Shown piece by piece: positions 34,390-45,294 of a DNA stretch of 64,000 bases. The DNA is taken from positions 2,604,001 to 2,668,000 of the forward strand of contig JAOWCC010000286.1 of NCBI GenBank assembly GCA_030867875.1, read 5' to 3'. The DNA comes from Actinernus sp. WN-2022. Taxonomy: Eukaryota > Cnidaria > Anthozoa > Actiniaria > Actinernidae. Within the stretch, counting starts at the first letter, position 1; each line of letters opens with the position of its first letter. A model generated the notes under the pieces. That model was not told the DNA's origin. It was given only the letters and a program-made list of their open reading frames with translations, and searched no databases. Position numbers and translations under genes: made by a program.

Positions 34390-35095
34390 AGTTGCCATAG
34401 GTCAGGGAAAAGCAGGAAAATTTTTTTTTTCAAGGTCAGGGAAAAGTCAGGGAATTTTGCATATGGTCAGGGAAATTCTAAATTTCTTGTGAAAGTCAGG
34501 GAATTTTATTTTCCAGTTGCCACATGGGCTCCTCATCACGCCTCAAAACATCTGCGAAGGGAGGCTACAGGTTTTGATAATGACTTTTGTTTTGGACGAG
34601 AGAATGTCAAACAGTCTTATTATAGACCCATTCGAAAAATGGCTGCCGCTAATTTGCATAATGTTGATATTCAATATTTTCTGAAGAATTAACTAGCCTA
34701 TATGAATGAGCGAGTTCATGTTAGCAACATGTAGCTCTTTGATAACAGAAGAATATATCCTTTCAAAGCAATCCACGTTTGAAACTCTGAAGAAACATGA
34801 AAACGAGGCTAGTCAGTCCTGACGTCCTGAATCTCATACAAAACTCTCTTATTTTGAACCTCAGTAACTTTGCAACACTTGGTGCTATGCTCCTTAAATT
34901 TTACAAACATACTCATTTTTGCATGCTCTCTGAAGTGACAGTGCTTATTTTGGTACCAACATTTCATTACAACCAAAGCTTGGTGACACCATTTTTCGAA
35001 TGGTCAGTGAAAATTGTTTTCTGGTCAGTGAAAAGTCAGGATTTTTTTTTTTGCATGATGGGTGGCAATTATACTAGCATGTTTTTATAAACAAA
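34390..35095. repeat. Element rich in GTCAGGGAA / GGTCAGTGAAAA motifs
   Basis: The motif GTCAGGGAAAA(G)TCAGGGAATTT occurs several times at 34398-34506. Related GGTCAGTGAAAA copies appear at 35000-35040. The ends show weak inverted similarity (TAGTTGCCA against TGGCAATTATA). Probably an old non-autonomous element. Confidence 0.4.
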
Positions 35096-36332
35096 GCACT
35101 ACAAATTTTGAACTATAAGGATGTACATGTAGATTTTAGAAAACAAACTAATTGTGGTTTAATGAGGATTGAGTAGTGCATTTCTAACTTTTAATATTAG
35201 AGTACTAGTGCAGAATGACATGTTTTACCAAAAGAACCAGAATCCTCAGGGGCTCTGCTCTTTAGTTTTCAAGTTTTAGGAAAAAGGGATAAAATACTGG
35301 AGTGAGATTAAAACAATATGACATGTTGACCTTATCCATAAACTTCAGTCATATGAATTTTATCCTTTCCTCTTCATTTCTGGCCTTGTAGTCCAAGATC
35401 CCAGCTACCTATTGATAGGAGGGATGCGCAGCAAGAATGGTGTATGCAATTTGTTTTGGTATTTCAGTAGTTCCAATCAGAAAATAAATTGGAGAACAAT
35501 ATTTATAACAATCATAAGTAAGATAACTAAACATGGCAATTCATTAAGGTTTTGGTAAAAGTGCTGAAATCAAAACTTTAACTAAAGTTTCATACACCCT
35601 TTTTACTGCAACCATTAGTCATATCTTCAACATATATGCTATGAAGGTAACTCCAGACTGTAGAATATTGGCAAATACATGTAATGTTGCCTGGTTCAAA
35701 AAATACTATAATTGATGTTATCTTCCGGCCCCCACAAATGCTTTTTCATGGTCCAATTTTTCACTGCCAACCAATCGGCTATCTTAGGGCCAATATTATT
35801 TCTTTGACATATGCTGCTATTTTACCTCTACTTTGCATTAAGCATCCAAACATTGTACCCAACCTGACCGAGTCCTGTCCACAGGCCCAAGTTTAGCCTC
35901 AAATTAGGAGGCTCTTCTTTGTATATTTCTGATTTATCTGGCAGAAGGGATATAGTTGTTTAACGGCCATGCCATGAAAAATACAGCCAGTCAGAAGACT
36001 GGAAATCTGTTGCACGGCGGTATCCCACAGGTTGAATCGATGTTTTTTACACCACCATGTGCTGTACGTGCACTCATCACAATATTTTGGAAGGAAAGCT
36101 GGAATCTGATGCAGCACATGTGCCAGGTGAGGTCAGAGTTCTTTGTTTAGATTGGCATGGGATAAAATAGTTAATATGCAATGTTTTCTCATAGTATGCC
36201 ATGAATATTCCACTCATGACTATTTTTCTCTGTTTCCACATGCCTATGGGCTTCTGTGTATACTGAAAAATCAAGTTACCAGCATTTTGTGATTATAGTA
36301 TGTAATATTCTGTGTGTGTCTGTAACAAGCTA

Positions 36333-37197
36333 AGGGAGTGTTTATTATTTATGGCTTTGGGGGCTTGGCTAAATCATGGGGGGGGGGGGGGGGGCAAAAC
36401 AAATTAAAGTGCTTTTATAGGGGGGGGTCATTAAAGATTTTACCTACTCCTGGGTGGGGGGGTCATCAAAGTTGACGTACCTGTCATGTAAAATAAGATT
36501 TAACTGAAAATGTAACGAAATTGTTGTTGTAATCCCAAGCCAATGTTTAGTCTCCAGAACACAGGAAACCAGTGTTTTAGAGAGCAGTCCAATCTCAAAT
36601 ATTTCAGTTGGGCCTTCAGTCCTCACAACATTAATTTAAAGATAGTTTGCTTTTTTTCCTGTATATGCAGGATGGTATTCACTAAGCTCATGATCAAAGG
36701 CACATCCCCATAGGACAGATAATGCATTCATGTCCAGGAGATTAGTTATATATGCCAATGATGAATTCTTTCGTTTATTTATTTATTTATTTGAGACTAC
36801 AGAACAATGCACTAGAATGCAATATGATGCATGAACTAACAAGTACAATTTCGAGTATCCATCTGGGAAGGAGGTAGAGATTTCCAGAAGAATACATGTA
36901 TATATATATATATGTATGTTTTCTACTAAACAAAGGTAATGTATCATGGAAAATACCATAAATCTAGAGACAATATTAAATTTAAAAGGTTACATGTATA
37001 TGATGTTTGCATTCTTACTTGCACATCCATGCATTCTTTTCTTTTTGTGGGGGGGGGGGGGGGTCAATAAAGTTTTGAGCAATTTTATAGGGGGGTCATC
37101 TAGTTTTAATTTCACTCATGGGGGGTCATATAAAAGTTTTGACAAAAGAAGCAGATGAAATGCAGACCCCCCAAGCCATAAATAATGAACACTCCCT
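36333..37197. repeat. 865-bp inverted-repeat element with poly-G tracts
   Basis: Termini AGGGAGTGTTTATTATTTATGGC and, reversed, AGGGAGTGTTCATTATTTATGGC. Inside are poly-G runs (near 36378 and 37049) and repeated GGGGGTCAT(C/A)AAAG text. There is no coding region. Target duplication not resolved. Confidence 0.75.
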
Positions 37198-37879
37198 AAA
37201 AATGTTAAACACAAACTTGGTAATCACTGTTTTGTATCCAAAGTGAAAAGATGATATTGTCACTAATTTCTTAGTCTAATTTGTCCAGAAACCATTAGCT
37301 TCTGTGCTGTAAGGGGATACCTGTATACCATAATTTTATCTTTCAAACATATGGGTATGCATGGCATTGGACTTTCAGGCATCCGATCAGCCTTGCAGTC
37401 TTCATAATAAAAGTCGACCTTCAAACTGTCCCAATCTGCACAAAATAAACTTAGTAAAAAAATGTGTATGAGGTGATGCATGTCATCCTCTTACAGCAGA
37501 CAATTCCCATTTATCTGCATATATACCACAGTGGTGAATCTGAAGGTGGGGACTATTTATTGTCAATTTCTTGGCAAAGGCCATACTTCCTCTTCCCACA
37601 CTTTAATAACAGATTGAAGAAAACAATGCATGTCCTTTTCCTGAAACAAATAGAAGAATATTTCTTATCAAAGGTGGGTAAACTGTACTGGAATATTGAT
37701 GTAATGCAATGTTGATAAAGTGCGCTGCGCTCATTGTCCCAACAACAACCTGAGCACTTCATTCCATTCTGGACAACATGTACGCCATGTTCGAACTGCA
37801 AATTCCCAGAAAGGATATTTCTATTAGGGCAACGTACAAATGGACAGATTGTGCTAATAAACAAGTTGTCTTCGCTTAC

Positions 37880-38025
37880 CTTATTTTTACATTTGCTTCT
37901 GTCATATAAAGCTGGAAGGTTTTGATACATTTGGCCTTGTTCTCGCGAAACTTTATACAAGCCCTCCTTCCTCCATTCATGGCACACTGACCTTGGCACT
38001 GCACTTGGCTTTGTTATTACGGGTT
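37880..38025 (-). CDS. Candidate internal exon, unknown gene
   Basis: Bounded by an excellent acceptor (TTTACTTTTTCCTTTTACTAACCAAG) and donor (GTAAGC) on the minus strand. The open 48-codon reading includes VPRSVCHEWRKEGLYKVSR and QGQMYQNLPALYDRSKC. A second possible exon lies at about 37320-37435 (DFYYEDCKADRMPESPMPC) but its phase does not match directly. Family unknown. Confidence 0.35.
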
Positions 38026-38555
38026 CTTGGTTAGTAAAAGGAAAAAGTAAACACCGACAGCGACCATTTTACGAATCAAGAGAGTAAATTAATTTTCATT
38101 TTCTCCGGCCTGATGCTCACAGATATTTACTTCGCCTGCAACAATGGAGCCATAAGCACTCTAACTATGTTGATAAACTTCCATCAACACTCGATTGATA
38201 ACGAAGAGTTCATTTCCTTGTTTTGCTAACATACAAACAAATGACAAAGGTGAGTAGAAGGACGATTTTCTACTTCACGCGAACCGAGGGAATCGCGCGC
38301 GAGGCGAAAACAATAGAAGCCTCGGTTTCATGAAAATCAAAACAAAAACAGAGGCGCGCAAAGCGTAATGGTCCGTCATGGGTCTTTAAGAATGGCCTCG
38401 AATCTTCGCTCCGTTGCTGGCTTGGCACACTATACAGATCAAAACCAGGATCGGGCAGGTGTCGAATCTGATTGGTTGATCCTGTCACGTGTTGGGAATC
38501 GAACAATGGGCTCCTGTGTAATCTGATTGGTTGCTGGCGCATTTCAGCGACACAA

Positions 38556-38583
38556 AAAATAATAATAATAATAATAATAATAA
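38556..38583 (+). repeat. (AAT)n microsatellite
   Basis: About nine AAT units. Confidence 0.9.
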
Positions 38584-38664
38584 ACGGCTTGCATTTTCTG
38601 ACTCGTGCCTCGGCCGAAGGCCTGGCCCGAGTAATAATATTGAATTCATTAATTTACATTCTAG

Positions 38665-39403
38665 GATAGTACCCAAAGTTCTGATGAAGAAAGTGATCAC
38701 GCAGTATCAAGTGACAATGAAGAGGATTCAGGGGTGTGGGAAGATGTCCCAGTGGATGAGCTTCTTCGTGATATCAGCAATGATGATGAAGCATGCCCAG
38801 AGCCAAGTACCAACCGGAATTATACCCAGAAAGTGACTTGTCTACTTTTTTCTGATGTGGCAATCAGTGTGCAAAGTCAGCAACAATGGTTTGGAATGGC
38901 TCCTGCAGTTCTTCTTTCAGTTTTTAAGTGTTCTCTCAGGTTTCTCTGGCAATCAGTTTTGGTATGATTCATAATTAAAAGCTTTGTTGGGTATCCTAGT
39001 TTTTTGGCTAATAAATATGCCATTAATGCAGAGAACTTAAATGGTAGTATAACTAATTATTGTCCCCTTATGCCATGGTATTACTTGTAATAATACTGAA
39101 TGATATATTTTCGCCTTTTTTAGTGCCCGTCCAGTAGGGGACGATATTGGTATTGTAGAGAAAAGTGTAGAGGAAAGTGTGCCACAGCTCCTACGAGTGC
39201 ACCTTGAGACACAGTTGCCAGGGCTATGTCAAGGCATTGGCACCAAGAAAACCTTTTACATTAGACGATCCAGGCCTTGGGAGAGTTTCTTGAGAGAAAT
39301 GAAAGAGAATAGTATTAATGACACCATAGATTTTTTGAAGTCAGATTCACAGACAACATATCAACTGTTGATGACACACGTCTGTTTCACAGCGGAAACT
39401 TAG
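38665..39403 (+). CDS. Two candidate exons of an unknown acidic protein
   Basis: An exon after TTCTAG at 38665 reads DSTQSSDEESDHAVSSDNEE and VWEDVPVDELLRDISND, a strongly acidic region. A second, after TTTTTTAG at 39124, reads ARPVGDDIGIVEKSVEES and PGLCQGIGTKKTFYIRRSR and stays open to TAG at 39401-39403. The phase relation between them is uncertain. I do not recognise the family. Confidence 0.35.
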
Positions 39404-39559
39404 TTTAAATATCGACCGCGGTAACTTAAGATAGCGGTCGTGACCCACAGGCTCGTCACCCCTAACAACGAAAGGCAGCGCCCTTGTTTACGTCTAGGCC
39501 TGAACAGAACAATTGTTTGAGGACCAATCAAAATGCAGTAATATCGAGCTGGACTGATA

Positions 39560-39799
39560 AAAGCACGTGAGAATCATGGCCGACATGTTGGAGAAGACGC
39601 AGCAGAGCAAAAAACCCAAAGAAAATCGATGGAATCGTTTATTTTTTACAATTCAAAACCAAGCACAGAATTTGACAAAGTATCAGGTAACATTCTGGTT
39701 GTCTTAAAAGAAGAAAAATTACAGCGTCCTCTGAGTTTTCCTAGGCAAACGGAGACTAGAAAGACAGCGATTCATGGCTGGGGAAAGCGATCGAAGGGT
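39560..39799 (+). CDS. Candidate first exon
   Basis: After a GC-rich stretch with a CACGTG at 39564, frames start at ATG 39576 and 39629. The second runs MESFIFYNSKPSTEF ... TRKTAIHGWGKRSK to a strong donor (GGTAAGTG) near 39797. No domain is recognised, and the downstream exon was not found. Confidence 0.3.
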
Positions 39800-40268
39800 A
39801 AGTGTTTTATTAGTAATTCGTTGCTTCGCATGAATCGCATCCAAAGTCTAGGGAATTTGAGTCGCCAGAACGCCATTTTTAAATGCCTCTATTGAACGGT
39901 TACTAGTTAGGACTTAAGTAGAAAGGTTTACAGATTGAGTACATTTTTATTTTATGTTTGCCTTCGTGTAGCTACATAACTTATATTACAAGCTCAGCAA
40001 ATATATATGCTCAGCAAATATATATTACAAGCTCAGCAAATTGATCAAAACACAAAGAAAAAAACTTAAAGCTTATAAAATACAGTTAATTTACAACCAG
40101 GTTCGCTTTCGATTTGAAGCGTTATTAAAAGCAAGCTAGTATACAGTAATTGTACAGTAATGTTTAAATATTGCATTTTCATATATTTGATATTTTAATT
40201 TACAAGAAATGGAGATAAAGTTTGACATACTAATGTGATATACAACAACTTTTTTAGCAGCAAAGAGC

Positions 40269-40596
40269 TCACTCCCTTGTTTCTTGCTTCCTTTTAAGGT
40301 TGCGAGTGGGTTTGACTGGAATTGCCTGCCTGTTCACGGGATTCACAATTAAATAATGCTCCTCCAGCATTTGTTTTAGGCGTGCGGTGTCTGGTTTTAC
40401 CATGCAGTACGTGGAGGCCAGCTGGACAAATTCATGGTGAATTGACTCTCCACCCTGTTCACCAAAGAAACCAAGTGGGAAGTGCCATGTCTTTACGAAG
40501 TCCACAACATGATCTTCTAACATGTGCAGTTTCGGCAGAAAGCTCATGCCAGGAAACTTCTCTCTTATGAATACCAGCAATCTATTGATATCACAT
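40269..40596 (-). CDS. Terminal exon of a transposon-like protein (EQGGESIHHEF motif)
   Basis: An acceptor (TTGTTGTCAACAG) leads into 108 codons ending in TGA. Landmarks are FIREKFPGMSFLPKLHMLEDH, WHFPLGFFGEQGGESIHHEF and RLKQMLEEHYLIVNP, then a basic tail. I associate this motif string with multicopy uncharacterised proteins in cnidarians and sponges, but do not know a function. It lies on the same strand about 0.5 kb downstream of the RAG1-N-like locus, and could be its last exon or a separate element. Confidence 0.5.
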
Positions 40597-41083
40597 CTGT
40601 TGACAACAATAATATTGTACAACAAATTCTGTTAGATGTGAACTTGTTGTGACAAAAAGAAATATTTGATTTGAAGATATTTGATTCAAGAAGATCTTTT
40701 TAAAATATTAATTCTGCTGTGGATTATGTACATGTATGTAAAAGACATGTCCAGAAAATTTTGCATGACTAGGGTAGGGTTTGATAAGGGGAAAATATCA
40801 AATATATTCTACAGCATAAAAAAATGAAACTTATTTGGCTCAATGACTGTAAAAAAAAATATGATTACAAAAATTAAGTAAATGTTTGTTTGTTACTTTT
40901 ATAGAATAACATAACCACTTTAACCAGTGTTGTTTGTGTTGTTCTACATACACACAAGTTCGCGTCTACGGGATGTTTTTGTCAGTGTGCACCATGGATC
41001 TACATGTAGTGTACTAGACAAAAACTTGACTGCAAATCTAAACATTTTAAATTAAATTATTGTAACAATAAATTAATTAGTAT

Positions 41084-42302
41084 TTAGGAACTGTTCCCGC
41101 CACTGACTGCATCTCCTAGTTTATTTAATACTTTCGTTCGGTTGCGAATTTGTCTGAAACTTATGTCATCACTGGGTTTCTGGGGTTTGGGTAGCGTAAC
41201 CAAGCGTTGAGGCTAAAAGGGAGTAAGATTATTAGAACCAGAAAGCATAATGAAATATACATATATATGCTGTAAGTAAAGAAATAAAGATAATAAAACG
41301 ACTGCTTTTTACCTTGCCACCAGTTTTCAGCATGGCTGTTTTCCCATCCTCGGATGACTGGATTTTGGACTTAAGAAACAAAGTTCCAAGCTTTTCCAAC
41401 TGTGGAGATATTTCCCCCTGCTTTATTTGTTCCATGGCATCGTCCAAAGTTGTAGTTTGCGGTGGAGGGAGAGGTGCAGGTGTGAGGGTTGGGTCGAACT
41501 TGGCCAGGCGCAATGGTGCACTCGTGTGTACTGTGATTCTCATAGCACAATTCATTGCCACAGTTATTGCATGTATTACTTTGAGTTCTGCTATGAGCCT
41601 CAGTACCATTCTAGTTGGCTGTTTCAGGTGGTCGGAGGAAGTAAGAATAGTTTTACAAACAGGGCATTCAGTTGACGATGCAAAGTGTGCCTGAAGCATT
41701 TGTTTGAAACACAGTCCACAAAAATAGTGTTCGCATATCGTTTCAACAGGTTTTAACAGCACGTCTTTGCAAATAGGACAAAAGAAATCTTCCTTAACGG
41801 GTTCCAGAAATTTGATTTTTTCTAAGTTTAATCGTTCAATAATCAAATGCGGACCCATAGTATTGAGTTCTTCGACTTTCGATTATTGTTGACATTGTCG
41901 AAGGTTGCGTCGTTACCGTGTATTCATTACTTTTTGAAGACTTCTTCCCTCGCTTGAGTTTTTTAGGCCTGCCACCTTTTTTCTTTGCTTCCACCAAATT
42001 GCAAAGTACATGTTGGGCAATCGTGCTCATTGGTATGAATTTGCCAAAATACACTTCCATGTGCATGTGGAACACGAGTAGGTGAAAGGTAACACAAGTT
42101 ACAAAACCTACTTGGATGTATTTGGGGGTCGTCCTTTTCTACATTAACCCCAAAGTTTTTAGTCAGAAAATCTCCATTTTCACTGCAAGAATGACTTGTA
42201 TCATAAAGGTCGCTGAATTTTTTCAAAAAACCAGCACAAATACGACAAAGTCGCTGCAATGTTTGGCTATGTTCGGCGAGTCCCGTCGTTGACCTCGGAC
42301 AT
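41084..42302 (-). pseudogene. RAG1 N-terminal-region-like gene (N-RAG-TP type), frameshifted
   Basis: Reading down the minus strand in shifting frames: LCRICAGFLKKF and IHPSRFCNLCY, W..H....CPTC (zinc-binding cysteines), GGRPKKLKRGKK (basic), then a RING finger FFCPICKDVLLKPVETICEH, YFCGLCFKQML, CPVCKTIL. After it come RLIAELKVI, CNNCGNELCYENHSTHEC (extra zinc finger), TLDDAMEQIK and KTGGK. A GT-AG intron (41312-41213) leads in phase to a last exon, PQRLVTLPKPQKPSDD, ending at TAA 41084-41086. This order (CxxC pairs, IHP, GRPKK, RING, ZFA-like finger, TGG) matches the RAG1 N-terminal region. Invertebrate stand-alone versions are known as N-RAG-TP. Frame changes occur near 41980 (A-run), 41890, 41575 and 41510, and the only nearby upstream ATG (42302) is out of frame. 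No RAG1 catalytic core is present. Confidence 0.75.
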
Positions 42303-42873
42303 TTTTGGTATAAAGCCGTCTAATACAACGATATTAAATGTGCTTGTAGCTGGTGTATACGAATTACTAATAAAAAAGTGAGCACGCTACAGTATTCAGT
42401 GATAATGGTTTTATTACGATATGTATTCCGTTTATATTGGAAAACTCAGAGGATTCTGTAATTTTTCTTCAAACTTCCTTTATTTGACGCAACGAACATT
42501 CATCAGTCTTCCACTCTTGACTCACTTCCCAAACAAAATAGTAGGTGACTCATGTATTACAATCGCCTTATTGTATTCTGTTCTATGTCTTTGTGACCAA
42601 AGCATTCTAAAAATGTCTTTTGCGCATATATATCTTTCAACACTTTCTCCTACGCATCACGTTTTGGTGTAGAGCTTCAAAGGTTTGCCCTCGCACGCTG
42701 TAGCCTATTAGGCATTAACAGACCTCTTAATGACTGACTACCGTGAAGTTAATATTGCGCGGCTACTCAGCTAAATTTCCCCTGAGGTCAGTTTGAAACG
42801 GACGTGGACAAGGGACCACGGAGATAATTCCTCAGAATTATGATGAAATTCCTTACTGAGAAGTCTTTTCCAG

Positions 42874-43119
42874 GAAACTGGAATTCCAGGGGCTTATACT
42901 GTAACACATAATGCATCCAAATTGAAGGTTCACCACTACTACATGGCTGGAAGGGCAATTGCTATGTGTCAGGTTTTTGGAGGACCCAAAACCACATTTC
43001 TATCCAGTCCTTTATATGACTACCTCACGCTAGGGTATGATACTACCAATACGAAACTGATTGATGTTCCTGATGCCACATACAGGAATGTGCTGGGGAC
43101 TTGTCAAATGGGATATTAA
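42874..43119 (+). CDS. HECT-like E3 ligase exon fragment
   Basis: After an acceptor (GAAGTCTTTTCCAG) the frame reads ETGIPGAYTVTHNASKLK, HHYYMAGRAIAMCQVFGGPK and LYDYLTLGYD, ending at TAA 43117-43119. The GxxIAxxxxxGGPxxxFLS pattern resembles the N-terminal lobe of HECT domains in the multicopy G2E3-like proteins of invertebrates. No active-site cysteine region is present. Probably a fragment. Confidence 0.4.
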   Translation, partial: ETGIPGAYTVTHNASKLKVHHYYMAGRAIAMCQVFGGPKTTFLSSPLYDYLTLGYDTTNTKLIDVPDATYRNVLGTCQMGY

Positions 43120-44146
43120 TTTTTAAGTAATATTATTTTTAAAGCCAAGTGATTGTTTTGGATGTGGTTTCTAACAATGTCGTAGCCCGACTCAATGTTT
43201 ATGGCACGAGAATCTAGAAACCATATCTAAAACAATCATGGCTTGTCATACATGTACATCATTAGGGTAATAAATGTTGCCTTTTCAGTCTGCAATAGGG
43301 TATGATTTTGTGAGACCGCACATGTTTATTGATTCCCTTAGTTTCTCATGTTATTGCGACACTAATCTTCAAAATAAGTCAAGAAAGTAGTACACCAACC
43401 TTGGTGAAAAATGTCATTGGATTAAAGTAACGCAATTAAAAGCCACTTTAAGGTGTATGAAATGTCTAAAATAGGGTACAGATTTTCGGTGTTCGGTCTG
43501 ATAAAAGGATATGGAAAATCCATATATTTTGGTCTGAAATAGGGTCAGGGTATTGAGCATCGGGCGACACACCCCAACCCAAAATCCCCTCCCCGGGTGT
43601 TACATGTTTCAACTCAGTGGCTCATTATATTGAATGTAGTGGCACTTTTTGGAAAAAGAAAGCATAATTTGTTGTTGAAGATTTTAGTACATACATGGTT
43701 AATTCTAGCCCTGACATGTACCAAAAGTTTGCAAACATATTCCTTGTTTGGCCCATTTGATTGCATTTAACAGTTTTTTGTTCACATAACAATTTTAGAG
43801 AAGATCTAAAGGAGCTGGTGCACAACCTGGATAAACAAAAGGATGTTTTGAAGACATTCTGTTGATGGTAAAAAGTTCAAGGTATCATTTAAAGTAAGTC
43901 TTTTAGTTTGTGATAAGGTAAAAAAAAAAAATTGGGGAGAATCTAATCCCCTAAATATGTGTCAATGTTATACAATCTACTCCTCCTAAGGTGTTCACAA
44001 AGCAACATAATCACTAGGGGTCACGCCCATGGCTCTGTGAAGTCTAGATTTTGTAGCATTAACAATATCAGGTGAGATGAGTTTGCCAGTATGAGTATTT
44101 TATTCAATCATATGCTCATTTTAATCCCCTTTTTTCATTGTAACAG

Positions 44147-44375
44147 TCTTGATGCAGAAAACCCAACATATCAAGAGCCAAAATTTGTAGTGTTTTACAC
44201 TATATTACTGAGCCTGTTCTACTACAAGTGTCAGAAGGCCAACCCTAAAGTCACCATGATAGTCAATGGCACAGCCTCTCAGCATCGTAAGAAATGTGGA
44301 GATAATGCATTTGTATGGCGGTCACAGCCATTGGTGCTAGAAAGATATCCTGCTTGTAAAATGATGCTAATTTAG
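44147..44375 (+). pseudogene. Fragment of a multicopy transposon-like family (FVWRSQP motif)
   Basis: After a good acceptor (TTTTTTCATTGTAACAG) the frame reads LDAENPTYQEPKFVVFYTIL, CQKANPKVTMIVNGT and KKCGDNAFVWRSQPLVLERY. I associate this pattern (C-x2-C, then W-SQP) with uncharacterised multicopy proteins in corals and fish that look like transposases. The reading stops soon after, so the copy is truncated. Confidence 0.5.
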
Positions 44376-44469
44376 GTTTTGCTGTATTGACGGCTGGGGT
44401 ATCAATTAGCAAATAAAAGGACACAATTAACAATGAAGCTACTGAAGGACTTTTTTGCAAATGTCCTCT

Positions 44470-44865
44470 TCTTTTAGGTTTAGCGATAATTTCGTATTTA
44501 TCAGGGCTACCAAACTTCGCCTGTTGACCTCTTCAAATTCCGGGATTCCAAACATACGCAAACACATTCTTCTACTGTACTGCTCGTTTTCGTTGGCGTG
44601 AAGATGCAATTTCACTTACTTTTTTTTGTAGAGCATTTGTGTGTTGCTCGTAATCTTTGATGGAGGTCTCCAACTGCTCAATTCTAGTTTTAAGGTGTGA
44701 TAGGTTATCCACTACAGGCCAGTATATCGTTAACTGCTTCTTGAACAATCGGTTTGAGGACATCAATTTCAAGGCTTCAATAATTTGAGCTGCGAAGTTT
44801 GAGTTCGCTAGCTGGTTTCTTACTTCGGTTTCAATGGCATCGAGATGCTTCTTGCTTAAACTCAT
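44470..44865 (-). pseudogene. LINE ORF1 N-terminus (coiled coil), frameshifted
   Basis: From ATG 44865: MSLSKKHLDAIETEVRNQL, then a heptad-rich segment LSHLKTRIEQLETSIKDYEQ. A frame change follows at an A8 run, after which ENEQYSRRMCLRMFGIPEF appears in the next frame. Coiled coil followed by NEQYSRR.C.R..GIPE is the signature of CR1/L2 ORF1 proteins. Confidence 0.6.
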
Positions 44866-45294
44866 TTTGCTGTTGGTTGAAGAATGTTAAAGGCCTCATA
44901 CAGTATCTTTGGTGTGCTGCCGAGAGACTGAAATTAGGCACGTCCGTCAGCCATCAGCTAATATCCATCGTGCGTTTTGTGATACAAGCATGACACTTTC
45001 CACGTTTGTAGACCTATAGGCCCTTAGAAATTCTGGATATAGAGGCATCACTGGAAATTCCTCTATCGGGAATAAACCGGTTTTTACGAAATATTATGTC
45101 GGAATTGGCGACTATTGCTGTTGTATATACTTGTTTTATATGTAAAAATTGCAGATGCCACCTACTCAGAGGATATACATGTAATACCATGCAACTTGAA
45201 CCAAAAATAAGCTGGCTTGGATACAAATTCGAAAAAAAATGCTTACTTTACACATTTATTTACTTGCATATTCCACTATATATCGCAATCCTAC

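Noticed and set aside
41232..41858. Ordinary TRIM/TRAF-type RING protein
   Set aside because: The upstream CxxC/IHP/GRPKK part and the downstream zinc finger plus TGG block fit RAG1 N-terminal organisation better than TRIM B-box/coiled coil.
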